Source: Limibacterium fermenti | GTDB lineage: Bacteria; Bacteroidota; Bacteroidia; Bacteroidales; Dysgonomonadaceae | NCBI RefSeq assembly: GCF_041902845.1 | Contig: NZ_CP159486.1 | Coordinates: 682,001 to 746,000 of the forward strand | DNA length: 64,000 bases | Direction of reading: 5' to 3' | Part shown: positions 23,204 to 34,000 of the stretch, piece by piece | Layout: each line of letters starts with the position of its first letter | Position numbering within the stretch: the first letter of the stretch is position 1 | Program-made: the position numbers and the translations under genes | Notes under the pieces: model-generated | Database searches by the model: none | What the model was told of the DNA's origin: nothing | Seen by the model: only the letters and a program-made list of their open reading frames with translations

Positions 23204-25483
23204 CTATAATGTATTAAGCCACTCAACCGTATACTGTACACTTATATGTGCTTCGAGCAAATCTATCGGAAGATAAAAATAATGATTGGATGATTCAAAT
23301 CCAATCGTCGGATCCTTTTTCACTAAAGGCAGTAATGATTGGATTAATTCCAATTCCTGATAAGCCGCCTTTCGCATTTCAGCTATGCATAATTTCTTTT
23401 CCTCGTCCATTGTATTTGATGCGAGAAAGCGATTCCTGGCATCGGTAAAACGAGCTTGCTCGGCTGCTGATCGCAAATGGATTTCCACAACCTCCATTCT
23501 GGTTTGTAAAGATTCCAGATTCTCGAGGAACGCTCCCTTGGGTTTCTTTTCGATATTTTTTAACACAGCCACTCCATCAAAAAAGCCACGGGAACATTTA
23601 TCCAATTGCGAGACCCATACCTGAACGGGATATATCGATCGCCAGGCATTTACATCATCGTAAGGAATCCCTACCATTGTAGCGCTGTATCCGGAAGGTT
23701 TTATAAAGAAAGGATTAGCCGGACCTGTTTGTTGCGGTCCTTTATATAAGGTTCCTATATGATAAGGATACTCTTTAAAACTCTCCGAGCACAATTGCCA
23801 GGATTTTCGTACATCACCGGCAATTTCTTTTCCATAGGTCTCTTCAGCCAACTTTTTCAAAGCCTCCTCCTTTTCACCTTGTTTCAGGGATTGGAATAAT
23901 TTCAGATTTTCGGAAGGATAACCACCTAAACTCCAACTGAGCATTACTCCGTTAATATCCTGATTGGACAAATTCTCGGCGTGAGACGCTATCAAATCAA
24001 GCGCCGGTATTGCCGGCACTGCGGCAATTTCCCATGTAGAATTAACTTGTACCTTAGCAACGGTCTTTAAACCCGCATTTTTTGCCATCCTCCAATGACG
24101 TATCGCGCGAGGACCGGGTCCGACGGACGAAATGGAATATTCTCCAACATGCGACTCAATCCCTCCCCTTTCAATAGGCATTGACCATTCGCTTACAGAC
24201 ATCAGCCAACAATTTTTTGGCAGGTTGTTGATTATATGCTCAGCTTCAGCATCTATCCAGCCCCAATCCCAAACTAATACTTTAGCATCAGGATCTCCTC
24301 TTGTTACGCCCTCGTAAATAGCGGTGTTTATTTCAGTTATAATATCACCGAAAGAACGTTTTCCGCATCTGCTGCACTGAGAGTGATTCCCGTGCGATGC
24401 GCAACTTGTTAAGTTTTCGGAAGCCGTAATGGTGAACACGCCGCCTAAACCGACCACCTGTTTAAAGACCTGCTCTAATGATGACGACAACCATTTAAGC
24501 ACTTCCGGGTTCGATGTACAAAACGCTTGCAAATCACCCTCACGTACACCGCCCCATTCATTCCGGTCGGGATTGGAGGAGAAGAAATCGTGATGCATTG
24601 AGCGCGGTTCGTTTACATACAGATAGATTTTTATGCCGTATTTCGCAGCCCGTTTAACCAATCGGTTCAAACCTTCTATGCGTTGAAGCGCCTTTTCATC
24701 TCCCGGAAAGCCGTCCGATTCAAGTACCAACATTCGCAATACGGAATGCAACCAAATACCGTTGACCCCTTCCTGCGATAATTTCTGCAACATCCCCTCC
24801 GGATACGATTTTAAGTCCGGATCGAGTAAAGGATCGCCAAAGTCTGCAAAATAGGAATAGATAAGCCGTAAATCAAAATTGCTTTCATCCTGAGAGGGAA
24901 CAATAGTGCTTTCAGGCTCTTGAAAGTCGTTTATAAAGGCGAATCTTGGTATTTCTTTATTAAAGGCATCCATACCTTTAGTGTACAGGGCTATTTTTGC
25001 GGCTTTAACCTCCATTTCTTTTGTGGGCTTTGTATATCTAAGCGGTTCGCAATGAGGTTTTATGCTACCAAGTTTGGTGAAAAGAAAATCATCTTCTATC
25101 AACTTAAAAGCAAGCTCTTCACGCGATAAACTGAGAAGATGCAAGATTTGTTCATAAGGCAATAAATGCCAGTTGCGGCGCAAAACGGTTATATAGCCAC
25201 GGGAACTGGCCCATTCTTGAAGTATCTTTCCTTGCTTGGGTAATCCCATCGAGCGCGCGACCTGATCCACGTTTTTTGTATTGGTACCTAAAACCTCAGC
25301 TAGCTTATCTTTCGATACAACCGTCCAGTTACGCCAGATAAAGGCATGCATCCTGCTAGGAAAATAGTCATATATAATGGCAGGTTTTGTACCCTCCTCT
25401 CCCGGCAAAGGCGTGACTTGGGCAACTAATGTTGCATCTGTAATAAACAAAATAAAAATATAGATCAGAATATTTGGTTTCAT
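23204..25483 (-). CDS. Secreted TIM-barrel-like glycoside hydrolase, family not assigned
   Basis: 759 aa from MKPNILIYIFILFITDATLVAQ, a clear signal peptide. The frame continues 51 codons upstream to 25636 through low-quality sequence; the start at 25483 is preferred. An N-terminal region with SRMHAFIWRNWTVVSKDKLA is followed by a barrel-like core (GVNGIWLHSVLRMLV, KIYLYVNEPRSMH, GGVFTITASENLTSC, VLVWDWGWID), then a helical C-terminus. A Cys cluster (SCASHG, then CSRCG) sits in the core, as in some hexosaminidase-like barrels. Last gene of the Sus-type locus. Function inferred from fold-like features and context only. Confidence 0.6.
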   Translation of the reverse strand: MKPNILIYIFILFITDATLVAQVTPLPGEEGTKPAIIYDYFPSRMHAFIWRNWTVVSKDKLAEVLGTNTKNVDQVARSMGLPKQGKILQEWASSRGYITVLRRNWHLLPYEQILHLLSLSREELAFKLIEDDFLFTKLGSIKPHCEPLRYTKPTKEMEVKAAKIALYTKGMDAFNKEIPRFAFINDFQEPESTIVPSQDESNFDLRLIYSYFADFGDPLLDPDLKSYPEGMLQKLSQEGVNGIWLHSVLRMLVLESDGFPGDEKALQRIEGLNRLVKRAAKYGIKIYLYVNEPRSMHHDFFSSNPDRNEWGGVREGDLQAFCTSNPEVLKWLSSSLEQVFKQVVGLGGVFTITASENLTSCASHGNHSQCSRCGKRSFGDIITEINTAIYEGVTRGDPDAKVLVWDWGWIDAEAEHIINNLPKNCWLMSVSEWSMPIERGGIESHVGEYSISSVGPGPRAIRHWRMAKNAGLKTVAKVQVNSTWEIAAVPAIPALDLIASHAENLSNQDINGVMLSWSLGGYPSENLKLFQSLKQGEKEEALKKLAEETYGKEIAGDVRKSWQLCSESFKEYPYHIGTLYKGPQQTGPANPFFIKPSGYSATMVGIPYDDVNAWRSIYPVQVWVSQLDKCSRGFFDGVAVLKNIEKKPKGAFLENLESLQTRMEVVEIHLRSAAEQARFTDARNRFLASNTMDEEKKLCIAEMRKAAYQELELIQSLLPLVKKDPTIGFESSNHYFYLPIDLLEAHISVQYTVEWLNTL

Positions 25484-25651
25484 TGAAATAGATCGTTTGC
25501 TTAAATAGTTGACGCCGCTACCGGAGGTAAGCTTGTTGTTTTCTTCACCGGAGGCCACATCGGTTACTGAAGTAATTAACGTGCTGAAAACAGCTAATGC
25601 CAATGCCGCCGATGCCCCCGTTACAGATTTACTCAATTTGTCCGTTACTTT

Positions 25652-26038
25652 TTATGGAATCGTTACACGCAATTGTTTGAAAGATTCTTTTTTTATTATT
25701 ACGATATCGGGACCGGCATCCGATTTTACAAAATCGACATCCTCAATAGCCGTTTTTCGCGGTTGAACCGCATTGCTTGACGCATGAATGTGGAAGACAT
25801 ATTTAAAGTTCCCATTTTTATCTTGGAACAAATCGCCATGTCCCGGCTCGTTTTGTCCGACTTTCTGCCTGTTGATTATGGGGTTCCCTGAATATTTAAC
25901 CCAAGAGCCTATAGGAAAGTCGCTAGGTACTTTCGCTACTCTCCATGCCGCATATGCCGTATCTTCCCACGTCCCGACATTTGCTTGAATACATAGCCGG
26001 GCTGTACCCTGTTCGATATCAGAGATATCTTCGTTCAT
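25652..26038 (-). pseudogene. C-terminal remnant of a GH43-type glycosidase
   Basis: About 128 residues (WVKYSGNPIINRQKVGQNEP, GHGDLFQDKNGNFKYVFHIH, NAVQPRKTAI) match the last beta-propeller blades of five-bladed GH43-like enzymes. The first 200 or so residues, with the catalytic Asp, are missing. The frame runs back without a stop into the end of the metallophosphatase gene, so a deletion seems to have joined the two. Not expected to be active. Confidence 0.65.
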
Positions 26039-26077
26039 TTCTGTAACGTATCTCTCTTGAATAGAGTATTGAAAAAA

Positions 26078-27259
26078 TCATTTAGGATTAATCGTTATGC
26101 TTTCTATCGTCTTTCCCTGTCGGTCTACTACTAAAAGAGCGGCCTCTTTTTTACAAATTGTTGCTTTCACTACATTCCGATTGGAATTCACCAATATAGG
26201 AAAATGACATTCTTTGTCAGCCTTTCGGAAAACATGTCTGTGTAAATGGCCGCATAACATAATATCTATTTTTGCATTATTCAATATAGGCAAAAACTTT
26301 TTAGCCAAATCTAACGATCCATGCCAATCTCCGAACGGAGGCATGTGGCTGATGACTATTCTATAGGTCGATTCGTTGAATTCTTTGCTTCTGACTACAC
26401 CTTTCAACCATTCGGCTTGTTCTGTACGGTAATTGTCCATATCTGCCAATCCGCTGTATTCGATATCCGAATCCGGCTTGTCTTCACCCGAATCCAATAC
26501 GATAAAGAAGGCATCACCATATCTAAATGTATAGTAGAGTTGACCATTACTCGTAGGAAAAAATTCGGGATAAGAGAAAGCAAAAGGACCTCGGGTTTCA
26601 TGGTTTCCTCTGGAGTAATAAAACGGAATGCTTCCCCCAAAAAGGTCAATAGTAGTATGCATAAAATCATCGAACATTTGTTTTTCGCTGAGAAGTTGGT
26701 TCACCATATCTCCATTCAGAATTCCAAAGTCCACCTTTGACAAATAGGGTTCTCCTGCCAGATTCCGCAACAATTCATTGTCGCCATGAATATCATTGAC
26801 TACCAAAAAACGTAACGTGTCTTTTCGAGATGCAGTTCTAAAAGCCAACGGTTGTTTATTAAAAACATTGGAGGCTACTGTACGTCCATATTGTACATAG
26901 GCGCCCTCATGGGCAAGTACCTCTCGGGCATAAACTCGATATCTGTATTTTGTTCCGGGGGTGAGTTTTTTGAGATTAACTTGATGTAAGGTACCTATAC
27001 GATTAAATCCATAGCGAGAATCATGAAATTGGGGGCGTTCTTGTTGATAAAAGTGACTCTCGTCGTCCGGAGCCAATTCCACCCATGCGATAGCCGGTTT
27101 GTCCGTAGTCCATAGAATGGATACGGTACTGTCTGTTAGCGCTTGGAGATAGGGATTTTGAGCGATCTTTATATTCGAGGTTTGACCGGATACATATGAT
27201 ACAACCTGTAAAAAAGTAATCAAGAATAAAGCGGGCAATGAAAATGTAAATTTTGACAT
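26078..27259 (-). CDS. Secreted metallophosphatase with purple-acid-phosphatase-like N-domain
   Basis: The 393-aa product has a signal peptide (MSKFTFSLPALFLITFL, ending VSG) and an FN3-like domain (PYLQALTDSTVSILWTTDKP, KLTPGTKYRYRVYA) as in purple acid phosphatases. A calcineurin-like phosphoesterase domain follows with VVNDIHGDNE, ILNGDMVN, SRGNHETRG, ISHMPPFG and CGHLHRHVF, so all five metal motifs are intact. It should hydrolyse phosphoesters in the periplasm or at the surface. It follows the EEP gene by 14 bp, suggesting a phosphorylated or phosphodiester-linked target. Confidence 0.88.
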   Translation of the reverse strand: MSKFTFSLPALFLITFLQVVSYVSGQTSNIKIAQNPYLQALTDSTVSILWTTDKPAIAWVELAPDDESHFYQQERPQFHDSRYGFNRIGTLHQVNLKKLTPGTKYRYRVYAREVLAHEGAYVQYGRTVASNVFNKQPLAFRTASRKDTLRFLVVNDIHGDNELLRNLAGEPYLSKVDFGILNGDMVNQLLSEKQMFDDFMHTTIDLFGGSIPFYYSRGNHETRGPFAFSYPEFFPTSNGQLYYTFRYGDAFFIVLDSGEDKPDSDIEYSGLADMDNYRTEQAEWLKGVVRSKEFNESTYRIVISHMPPFGDWHGSLDLAKKFLPILNNAKIDIMLCGHLHRHVFRKADKECHFPILVNSNRNVVKATICKKEAALLVVDRQGKTIESITINPK

Positions 27260-27273
27260 GATGGAGAAATATA

Positions 27274-28107
27274 TTAATTGATTTTAAATACGGCCAATAC
27301 CGGGAAATGATCCGACTCTTTATTAGCCCAAGTATATACGCCATATTGTTTTGGAGTAAAGGCATCAAGCGGCGCATAAAACAAATAATCGATCGTTCTA
27401 TCCCCTCCCGATGATGGAAAAGTAGGCTGTGAGCAATTACCATTCAAGCAACCCATGGTAAAATAAGTACGGACAATACGCATGGTTTCCGAATCGGGCC
27501 TTGCATTCAGGTCTCCACCGCCGATAACGGGAAGATCAAATTCTTTGACCATGGTTACAAAGTCTGTAGATTGTTTAATTCGGTTACGTTCATCACCCAG
27601 ATGATCAAAATGGGTGGAGAGAAAATAGAACGCTTTCCCTTCTTTCTCAACCTTAATACGCGCTACGGATCTACGTTCACCGCCCAATGTCGGATCCACT
27701 TCCAGGTTAAAACCTTTTTTCTCTTTCACCGGAAGTTTGGATAATACCGCATCACCATATTCTCCTCCATAAAAGTTATCTGCTTTAGCAAAAAAATAAT
27801 CCATGCCGGTTAGTTCGCCTAATTTTTTGGCTATATCTCCATGCTTGGCATTTCGTGAGGTATTTTTATCCACTTCTTGTAAAGCCACCAGATCAGGATC
27901 TGCTCGTTTGATCACGTCGGCCAAAGGTTGTAAATCTGGGATTCCTCCACTTCTTGCCCCGTATATATTATAGGTCATGACTTTTACAGTCACCTCTTTT
28001 TCGGGGGGGACTTCTGCTTCCTTCGGTTCACTCGATTTTGAGCAAGAAATTCCGAATGTTAGTCCTATAATGGAGACTAACCCAACTATAAATTTTATTG
28101 TTTTCAT
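27274..28107 (-). CDS. Lipoprotein endonuclease/exonuclease/phosphatase-family hydrolase
   Basis: The 277-aa product has a lipobox leader (IGLTFGISCSKS, Cys22) and an EEP domain: KVMTYNIYGA, LVALQEVDKN, LSTHFDHLGD, GGDLNARPDS and KESDHFPV. These are complete metal and catalytic motifs. Such lipoproteins in Sus-type loci are thought to cut phosphodiesters in glycans or lipids, or nucleic acids. It is preceded by a 13-bp intercistronic hairpin and followed closely by the metallophosphatase. Confidence 0.88.
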   Translation of the reverse strand: MKTIKFIVGLVSIIGLTFGISCSKSSEPKEAEVPPEKEVTVKVMTYNIYGARSGGIPDLQPLADVIKRADPDLVALQEVDKNTSRNAKHGDIAKKLGELTGMDYFFAKADNFYGGEYGDAVLSKLPVKEKKGFNLEVDPTLGGERRSVARIKVEKEGKAFYFLSTHFDHLGDERNRIKQSTDFVTMVKEFDLPVIGGGDLNARPDSETMRIVRTYFTMGCLNGNCSQPTFPSSGGDRTIDYLFYAPLDAFTPKQYGVYTWANKESDHFPVLAVFKIN

Positions 28108-28119
28108 ATTAAGTCTAAT

Positions 28120-28152
28120 AACAATATGGAACTATTATCGTTCCATATTGTT
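28120..28152 (-). promoter_or_regulatory. Intercistronic hairpin between the discoidin lipoprotein and EEP genes
   Basis: AACAATATGGAAC and GTTCCATATTGTT form a perfect 13-bp stem with a 7-nt loop. There is no T-run, so stabilisation or processing of the susCD-side mRNA is more likely than termination. Inference. Confidence 0.5.
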
Positions 28153-28163
28153 GTTTCAAAAAT

Positions 28164-29135
28164 TTAAAAAGCGACTATTTCCGCAGCAGATACTGTATCC
28201 GAATTCCCTTTACTACTTAACGTTGTAAATTTAAAATATCGAACTTGTACATTTTTTTCAAAGTAAATTGTTGCCATGTTATTGGTTGCTACCATATCAA
28301 AGTTGCCTACAGTTAACCAATTTTCCCCATCAACACTTCCTTCAATAAAAACATTCTTTGGGAATAAATAACCGACCTTTGACTCGTCTCCTTGGCGTCC
28401 GTATATAGTAAGACCATGTAACAAATTAGTCTCATGCATATCCACCGCGATGAAATGAGGATGGTTCGGACGCGATCCGTCCGGATTCCTACGCCATTGT
28501 GAATGCCAGAACGTTTCCAACTTTCCGTCAATAGCATGACGGGCGCGTCCTCCGCTAGCGCCTTCATTATCATCATCGGAATAATCCAAAATAGTCCATT
28601 TCTCGGAAGAGTAATTTTCAAACGGATTGCTCTCATAAAATCCGGAGACTAAAAAGTAAGTTGTTCCCAACCCTTCAACAACAGGTAAGTTCGCAGAGTT
28701 ATTCACGATTGATATCGGAATAAGATAAGGATGCGTTCCATTCAATAGGGAGGAATTCACTTCCAATTGTGTCGAATTGCTCCCTGATCTTCCCGGTGCA
28801 ATAAATACTTTATTGTCCTTCAATCGATAACTGCCTTCCGGTGCAATTTCATAACTTGTCCCATTTTGTTCATTATAACGCAAAATCGCCGCTTCGTCTA
28901 TTGTCAGTTGAATTTCGAGATTGGAAGTATTTTCTTCCACACCTCCGTAACCCACACCTAATTCTATTTTTTCCCAATTATCTGCAATAGCCATCGATTT
29001 CTCATATAAGCCATTATTTGCCAGCGGCATAAAAATGTGTGTATAGGATGAGGCATTTTCTATCGGATAGTCTGCCTGCTTACAGGAGGCGATTAATAGT
29101 AACCCCAAAGTAATAATAATATTTTGTAGTTTCAT
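28164..29135 (-). CDS. Surface lipoprotein with DUF1735-like and F5/8-type (discoidin) domains
   Basis: From the ATG at 29135 (MKLQNIIITLGLLLIASCKQ), 323 aa; a longer frame to 29162 adds nine residues before the leader. The lipobox is IASC. The N-terminal half (LEIQLTIDEAAILRYNEQNG, then APEGSYRL) matches the DUF1735 pattern of Sus-locus binding proteins. The C-terminal half (AIDGKLETFWHSQW, IAVDMHETNLLHGLTIYGR, VRYFKFTTL) is a carbohydrate-binding discoidin fold. It starts 20 bp after susD, so it is probably an accessory glycan-binding protein. Confidence 0.82.
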   Translation of the reverse strand: MKLQNIIITLGLLLIASCKQADYPIENASSYTHIFMPLANNGLYEKSMAIADNWEKIELGVGYGGVEENTSNLEIQLTIDEAAILRYNEQNGTSYEIAPEGSYRLKDNKVFIAPGRSGSNSTQLEVNSSLLNGTHPYLIPISIVNNSANLPVVEGLGTTYFLVSGFYESNPFENYSSEKWTILDYSDDDNEGASGGRARHAIDGKLETFWHSQWRRNPDGSRPNHPHFIAVDMHETNLLHGLTIYGRQGDESKVGYLFPKNVFIEGSVDGENWLTVGNFDMVATNNMATIYFEKNVQVRYFKFTTLSSKGNSDTVSAAEIVAF

Positions 29136-29155
29136 AATTGATTTTTTTGAGATTC

Positions 29156-31024
29156 TTACCATCCAGGATTCTGTACTATATTGTTATTTTTTTGTATTTC
29201 TGTTTGTGGTATAGGGAATAAATAAAAACTTTTACGAAATACCCGCGTTTCAAACTTTGTTCTTTTAAAAAAAGCCAAATCGGTATTGGAAGTTCCTCCT
29301 TCTGCATTCATACCGTAAAATGGTCCGGCATCTGTTTGCTCTGCAATTTTCCAACGACGTGTATCAAAATATCGAAGGTGCTCCATCGTTAATTCAATTC
29401 TTCGCTCTGTGCGTATAGTTTCGCGCATCTCTGATTGTGATAATCCACTTTGTAGTGCCGGAATTCCACCGCGTTCCCGAATCTGGTTTAGGTACTTCAG
29501 TATATCTGCATTTCCGGGATCATATTCGTTCAGTGCTTCTATATAGTTTAGCAATATCTCAGCATAACGCATCATCACATAAGGTCTGCCCACATTATTT
29601 TGTGTAGGGTGGTAAGTCGGTGAAACATTTTTACGCCATAAATATCCTGTTTCAGAATAATCATGAGATCCACCCTTACCCGACTCGCCGGTATAATAAA
29701 GTTGTATCTCGCTTACACCCAAACTAGAAGTTGTATTGATCCAATCACTTCCACTGTATGTGATCGTCGCATAAAAACGAGGTTCACGGTTGACATACAT
29801 ATTAAAGGTATTCTTAAACCGGGTTGCGCCCGGCGCCTGGAAATTGGAAAACCCTTCCTCCCTGTATCCTGAAGCTCCATTAATAACTGGCTTTCCATCG
29901 GCATGGTAGCCGGTTATAGGAACCTCTCCATTTGACATACGGTAGGTATCTATTATTTGCTGGGTAGGACCATGCGAAGCGTACCCACTGGCCAACCGGG
30001 GAGTATTCGATCGTTGCCATCCGGCAATATTATTGTTGTTCCTTCCAAGTATCCACTCTATATTCCATGAATCCAGAAAAACATCGCGATAGGATAAAAA
30101 CCCATCTATTGATCCATTCGATTTATTTTTCTTATATAAGCCCAATTTTCCACTGGATTCGGCGTAGTCAATCACAACTTTTGCAGCATCGGCAGCTCTT
30201 TTCCACTTCGTTTCATCATAAGTGGTGTTCATCAGGGGCTTACCGTCCGGATTTTGAAAACCCACATAATCTTTATTTCCATTGTATAATGGGCTGGCTG
30301 CATAAAGCAAAAGCTTGCTTTTTATCGCTTGGCACAATAACTTACTCGCGCGTCCCATATCATTTTCCAGCACTTGATCATTGCCGGTATATTGATAAAC
30401 ATCGAGATCGCTCTCTGCTTTATCCATTTCCGAAATAATATAATCCACACATTCATCATAGGGACTGCGGCTTAACTGCATTTTGGGATCCGCAGGAGGT
30501 ACATCCGGATCAATCTCTTCATCTCCGATAATGATAAAAGGCCCATATTGCTTCAAAATCTCTGCATAGAAGAACGCCCGCAAAAAACGAGCTTCCGCTT
30601 TTCTTCTTTTGATAAAAACTTCACCTTCTCTATCTTCTAGAATCTGCTCATTACCGTCAATGTTATTAATATAAGTGGTTGCCGATCGGATTCCCTTGTA
30701 GTAGTGATCCCAAAAATTCCAATAGTTGGATGCTGCATTCCAGTTTCCTAAATTAACCCTAAAAAGGGCATTTCTCTGAGAAACATCAGAGTCATCTGAG
30801 ATATTGTCCCAAGGTGTCTCATTTGTACGATGCGTTTCATCCCGAACATAACTATACACATTAGCTAACCACGACTCGGATAAATCTCTGCGATTAAAAA
30901 CCTCTTCTAGGGTCAGGCTATCATCGGGTACCTGGTCCAAAAAATCTCCATAGCAAGAAGATATTGATAATAACATCCATATAAAGAAGAGTGATTTGAA
31001 TATAAATTTATATTTGAATTGCAT
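29156..31024 (-). CDS. SusD/RagB-family nutrient-binding lipoprotein
   Basis: From MQFKYKFIFKSLFFIWMLLS at 31024, 622 aa; the frame extends to 31099 but the leader and its lipobox (SISSC) fix this start, 10 bp after the SusC stop. Features are FLDQVPDDSLTLEEVF at the N-terminus, RRKAEARFLRAFFYAEIL (TPR-like helices), YVMMRYAEILLNYIEALNEY, and the C-terminal RRIELTMEHLRYFDTRRW with FPIPQTEIQKN. It caps the SusC barrel at the cell surface. Sure. Confidence 0.95.
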   Translation of the reverse strand: MQFKYKFIFKSLFFIWMLLSISSCYGDFLDQVPDDSLTLEEVFNRRDLSESWLANVYSYVRDETHRTNETPWDNISDDSDVSQRNALFRVNLGNWNAASNYWNFWDHYYKGIRSATTYINNIDGNEQILEDREGEVFIKRRKAEARFLRAFFYAEILKQYGPFIIIGDEEIDPDVPPADPKMQLSRSPYDECVDYIISEMDKAESDLDVYQYTGNDQVLENDMGRASKLLCQAIKSKLLLYAASPLYNGNKDYVGFQNPDGKPLMNTTYDETKWKRAADAAKVVIDYAESSGKLGLYKKNKSNGSIDGFLSYRDVFLDSWNIEWILGRNNNNIAGWQRSNTPRLASGYASHGPTQQIIDTYRMSNGEVPITGYHADGKPVINGASGYREEGFSNFQAPGATRFKNTFNMYVNREPRFYATITYSGSDWINTTSSLGVSEIQLYYTGESGKGGSHDYSETGYLWRKNVSPTYHPTQNNVGRPYVMMRYAEILLNYIEALNEYDPGNADILKYLNQIRERGGIPALQSGLSQSEMRETIRTERRIELTMEHLRYFDTRRWKIAEQTDAGPFYGMNAEGGTSNTDLAFFKRTKFETRVFRKSFYLFPIPQTEIQKNNNIVQNPGW

Positions 31025-31034
31025 AAATTCTGAT

Positions 31035-34000
31035 TTAAAAATTAATATTAATACCGACCGAATACATTTTTGTATTAGGATAGCGAGTTCCGCGGCCATC
31101 GCCTAACTCCACATCCCAGAACTTAAAAGGACTCCAAGTTAATAAGTTGTAACCTGCAAAAAAGATATTCGCATTAGAAACATGCAACTGTTTTATCATA
31201 CGTTTAGGCAAATTATAAGTCAGTTGCAGGTCTTTCAACCTCAGATATCTTCCGTTTTTCAGCCACCATGTACTTGTTACGTAATTGCTGTTAGGACTTC
31301 CATCAGACAATCTCGGATAGAATGCATCTTGGCGTGGATTGTCAATTGTCCAGCGATCTTCAATATTACTGAGAAGATTTCCCCTGCTCATTGAATTTGA
31401 AAAGGGCATAACCCCTTCACCATTCATTAAAATATCGACATTTCCTACTCCCTGAAATAGAGATGATAATGATAGGTTTTTATAAGTTAATGTAATACCA
31501 AACCCATATACTAACTCCGGCACGGTACCATAACCGATAGCGACTTTATCATAATCATCAATTTTGCCATCTCCATTCACATCTTGAAATTTGATATCTC
31601 CGGGGTTTACCGTTCCCGGATGCAACGGGCCATTCTTTATTTCATCTTCAGATTCAAAGAGGCCTAAAGCTCTCAACCCAAAACGTTGACTCACTTTCTT
31701 TCCTCTTTGGTCAAGCCAGGGGTATAAAGGTTCCGGTTGGTCATTCTCTATAACTTTATTTCGATTAAAAGTCAGATTTCCCAAAACTTGAAAAGAGAAA
31801 TCGTTAATTTTTTTCGAATATGTAAAAGATCCGTCAAAACCTTTATTTTCAATAATACCAAGATTCCCATAAGGAGCGTTTAAGATTCCGGCATATGATG
31901 GTATATTTGCTCGTCTTAAAAAAATACCTTCCCGATATTCCTTAAAGACATCGAATTGAAAAATCAATTCATTATTCTTTGTTTGCAAATCTAATCCCAG
32001 ATTCGTTTTCGTTGACGTTTCCCAAGTAACGTTTACACCATATTCTCCAATATTATACCCGTCAAATGAATTATTTCGGTCTTTCCCGAAATTATAACCC
32101 GTAGTAGAATTGATGGTTGATATGTATGCAAAACGACGGCCACTAATATTGCTATTGCCCACCTTGCCATGAGAAAATCTCAATTTGGCAAGGGGTAAAT
32201 AAGGCTGAACATTCTCGAAAAATTTCTCTTCACTAAACACCCAGGCTAATCCTATCGAAGGGAAGAATCCAAATTGATGACTCGGATCAAAGTTCTCAGA
32301 GCCATTATATCCGAAATTAAATTCTCCAAAGTATTTATTATCATAGTTGTATGTCGCTCTTCCCGATAACCCCAAATAACGATAAGGCAAAGATGTTATA
32401 AGATCGCCGGCCTGTGAATTCAATAAATCACTTTTATTAAATAACAACATAGCTGTTGTCGTGTGCTTATCAAAACTCCGGTTGTAATTCAGCGCTCCTT
32501 CCAGATAAATAGTGCGTTCTCCCTGACTACTACGAGCAAATTTTAAGAATCGTTCTCCGACCCGGGTCTGTTCATATTGCATTTCGCCGTTTTCATCGCG
32601 TCCGGTGGCTAAATAGGTATCAGGAACTTTTGTCCGCCTCATACTGGTGTAATTATAAACATCAAAAGAAAACATCGCTGTCGCCGATAAACCTTGAGTT
32701 ATAAAAGGTAAATCCTGAGTGACCCGGAGATTAGAATAAAGTTGGTTTCTCCATTGATTCGCATAGCCGGTTTGCGTTAGATGTCCATAAGGGTTCGTTA
32801 AACCTCCGGAACGCTGGTCAGCGATAGATCCATTTTCGTATTTAATGGGATGGATGACGGGTGTTACGATCCATGCATTCTCGAATATGGTTCCTTGCCC
32901 GGAACCCGGATAATTGGCATTTGCAAGATACCCTGAAATTCCTAAATCGATATTGGTTGTCTTAGATGCCGCTATTTTTAAATTCGATGTAAGATTATAT
33001 CTTTTGTATCCAACCTGTTGATTGTAATCCACCAAATCATCTTGTTTGTACAAACCGGATTCATCGAAATAGCTCAATCCCACATAATAAGTAGCTTTAT
33101 CTGCTCCACCGCTAATGTTTAAATTTCCTCTACGCTGATGTCCGTAATCTCTGAATAAAGCATCCATCCAATCTACATTAGGATATAAATAAGGATCGCT
33201 ACCCTCAATCGTCTTTTGAATTCTATCTTCACTATACAAAGGAGTGGCACCTCTGTTCGTCAAAGCTTCATTAGACATTCTCATATAGGTTATTCCATCT
33301 GCAAATTCAGGCAATTTAGTAAATTGAGTAATACCTTCATAGTATCGAAAATTAAATTTCGGACGTCCGGGCTCCCCGTTTTTCGTTTTAATAATAACTA
33401 CTCCGTTTGCACCTCTTACACCATACACAGCCGTTGCTGAAGCATCTTTCAAAACTGTAAAACTCTCGATATCTTCCGGATCGACATTGGCCATTTTCCG
33501 GGGAGTTCCATCTACCAAAATCAGAGGAGCACTTAGTCCCTGACTAAAAGTTGAAATACCTCGAATCCAGATTTCGGCATCGTCAAATCCCGGTTCACTT
33601 GTTCGTTGTACAGATACTATTCCGGAGATTCTACCGGCTAATGCATTCGTGAGGTTCGCCACAGGCAATTGCAAACTTTTAGCTTTTACTGTTGATTGTG
33701 CCCCTACAACACTCACTTTTTTTTGCGTTCCGAAACCAACAACCACAACTTCGTCTAGCGATTCTGTATCTTCCTCCAAAATTATATTGAAAGAAGTCTT
33801 ATTAAGGGTTGAAACTTCTTTAGAAAAAAATCCGATGAAAGAAAACTGAATGACCGCATCATCGGCAACATACAGGGAAAACTTACCATCTATATCTGTT
33901 ACAGTCCCATTGGTCGTATTCTTTTCAACAACGTTTACGCCAATAATGGGTGCTCCGGATATATCGAGAACAGTACCGAGAATTGCTTTCTTTTGCTGTT

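Noticed and set aside
25484..25636. 51-residue extension of the unassigned hydrolase (alanine-rich hydrophobic stretch)
   Set aside because: A typical signal peptide begins at the downstream ATG (25483); the extension is probably leftover from the GH43 deletion.
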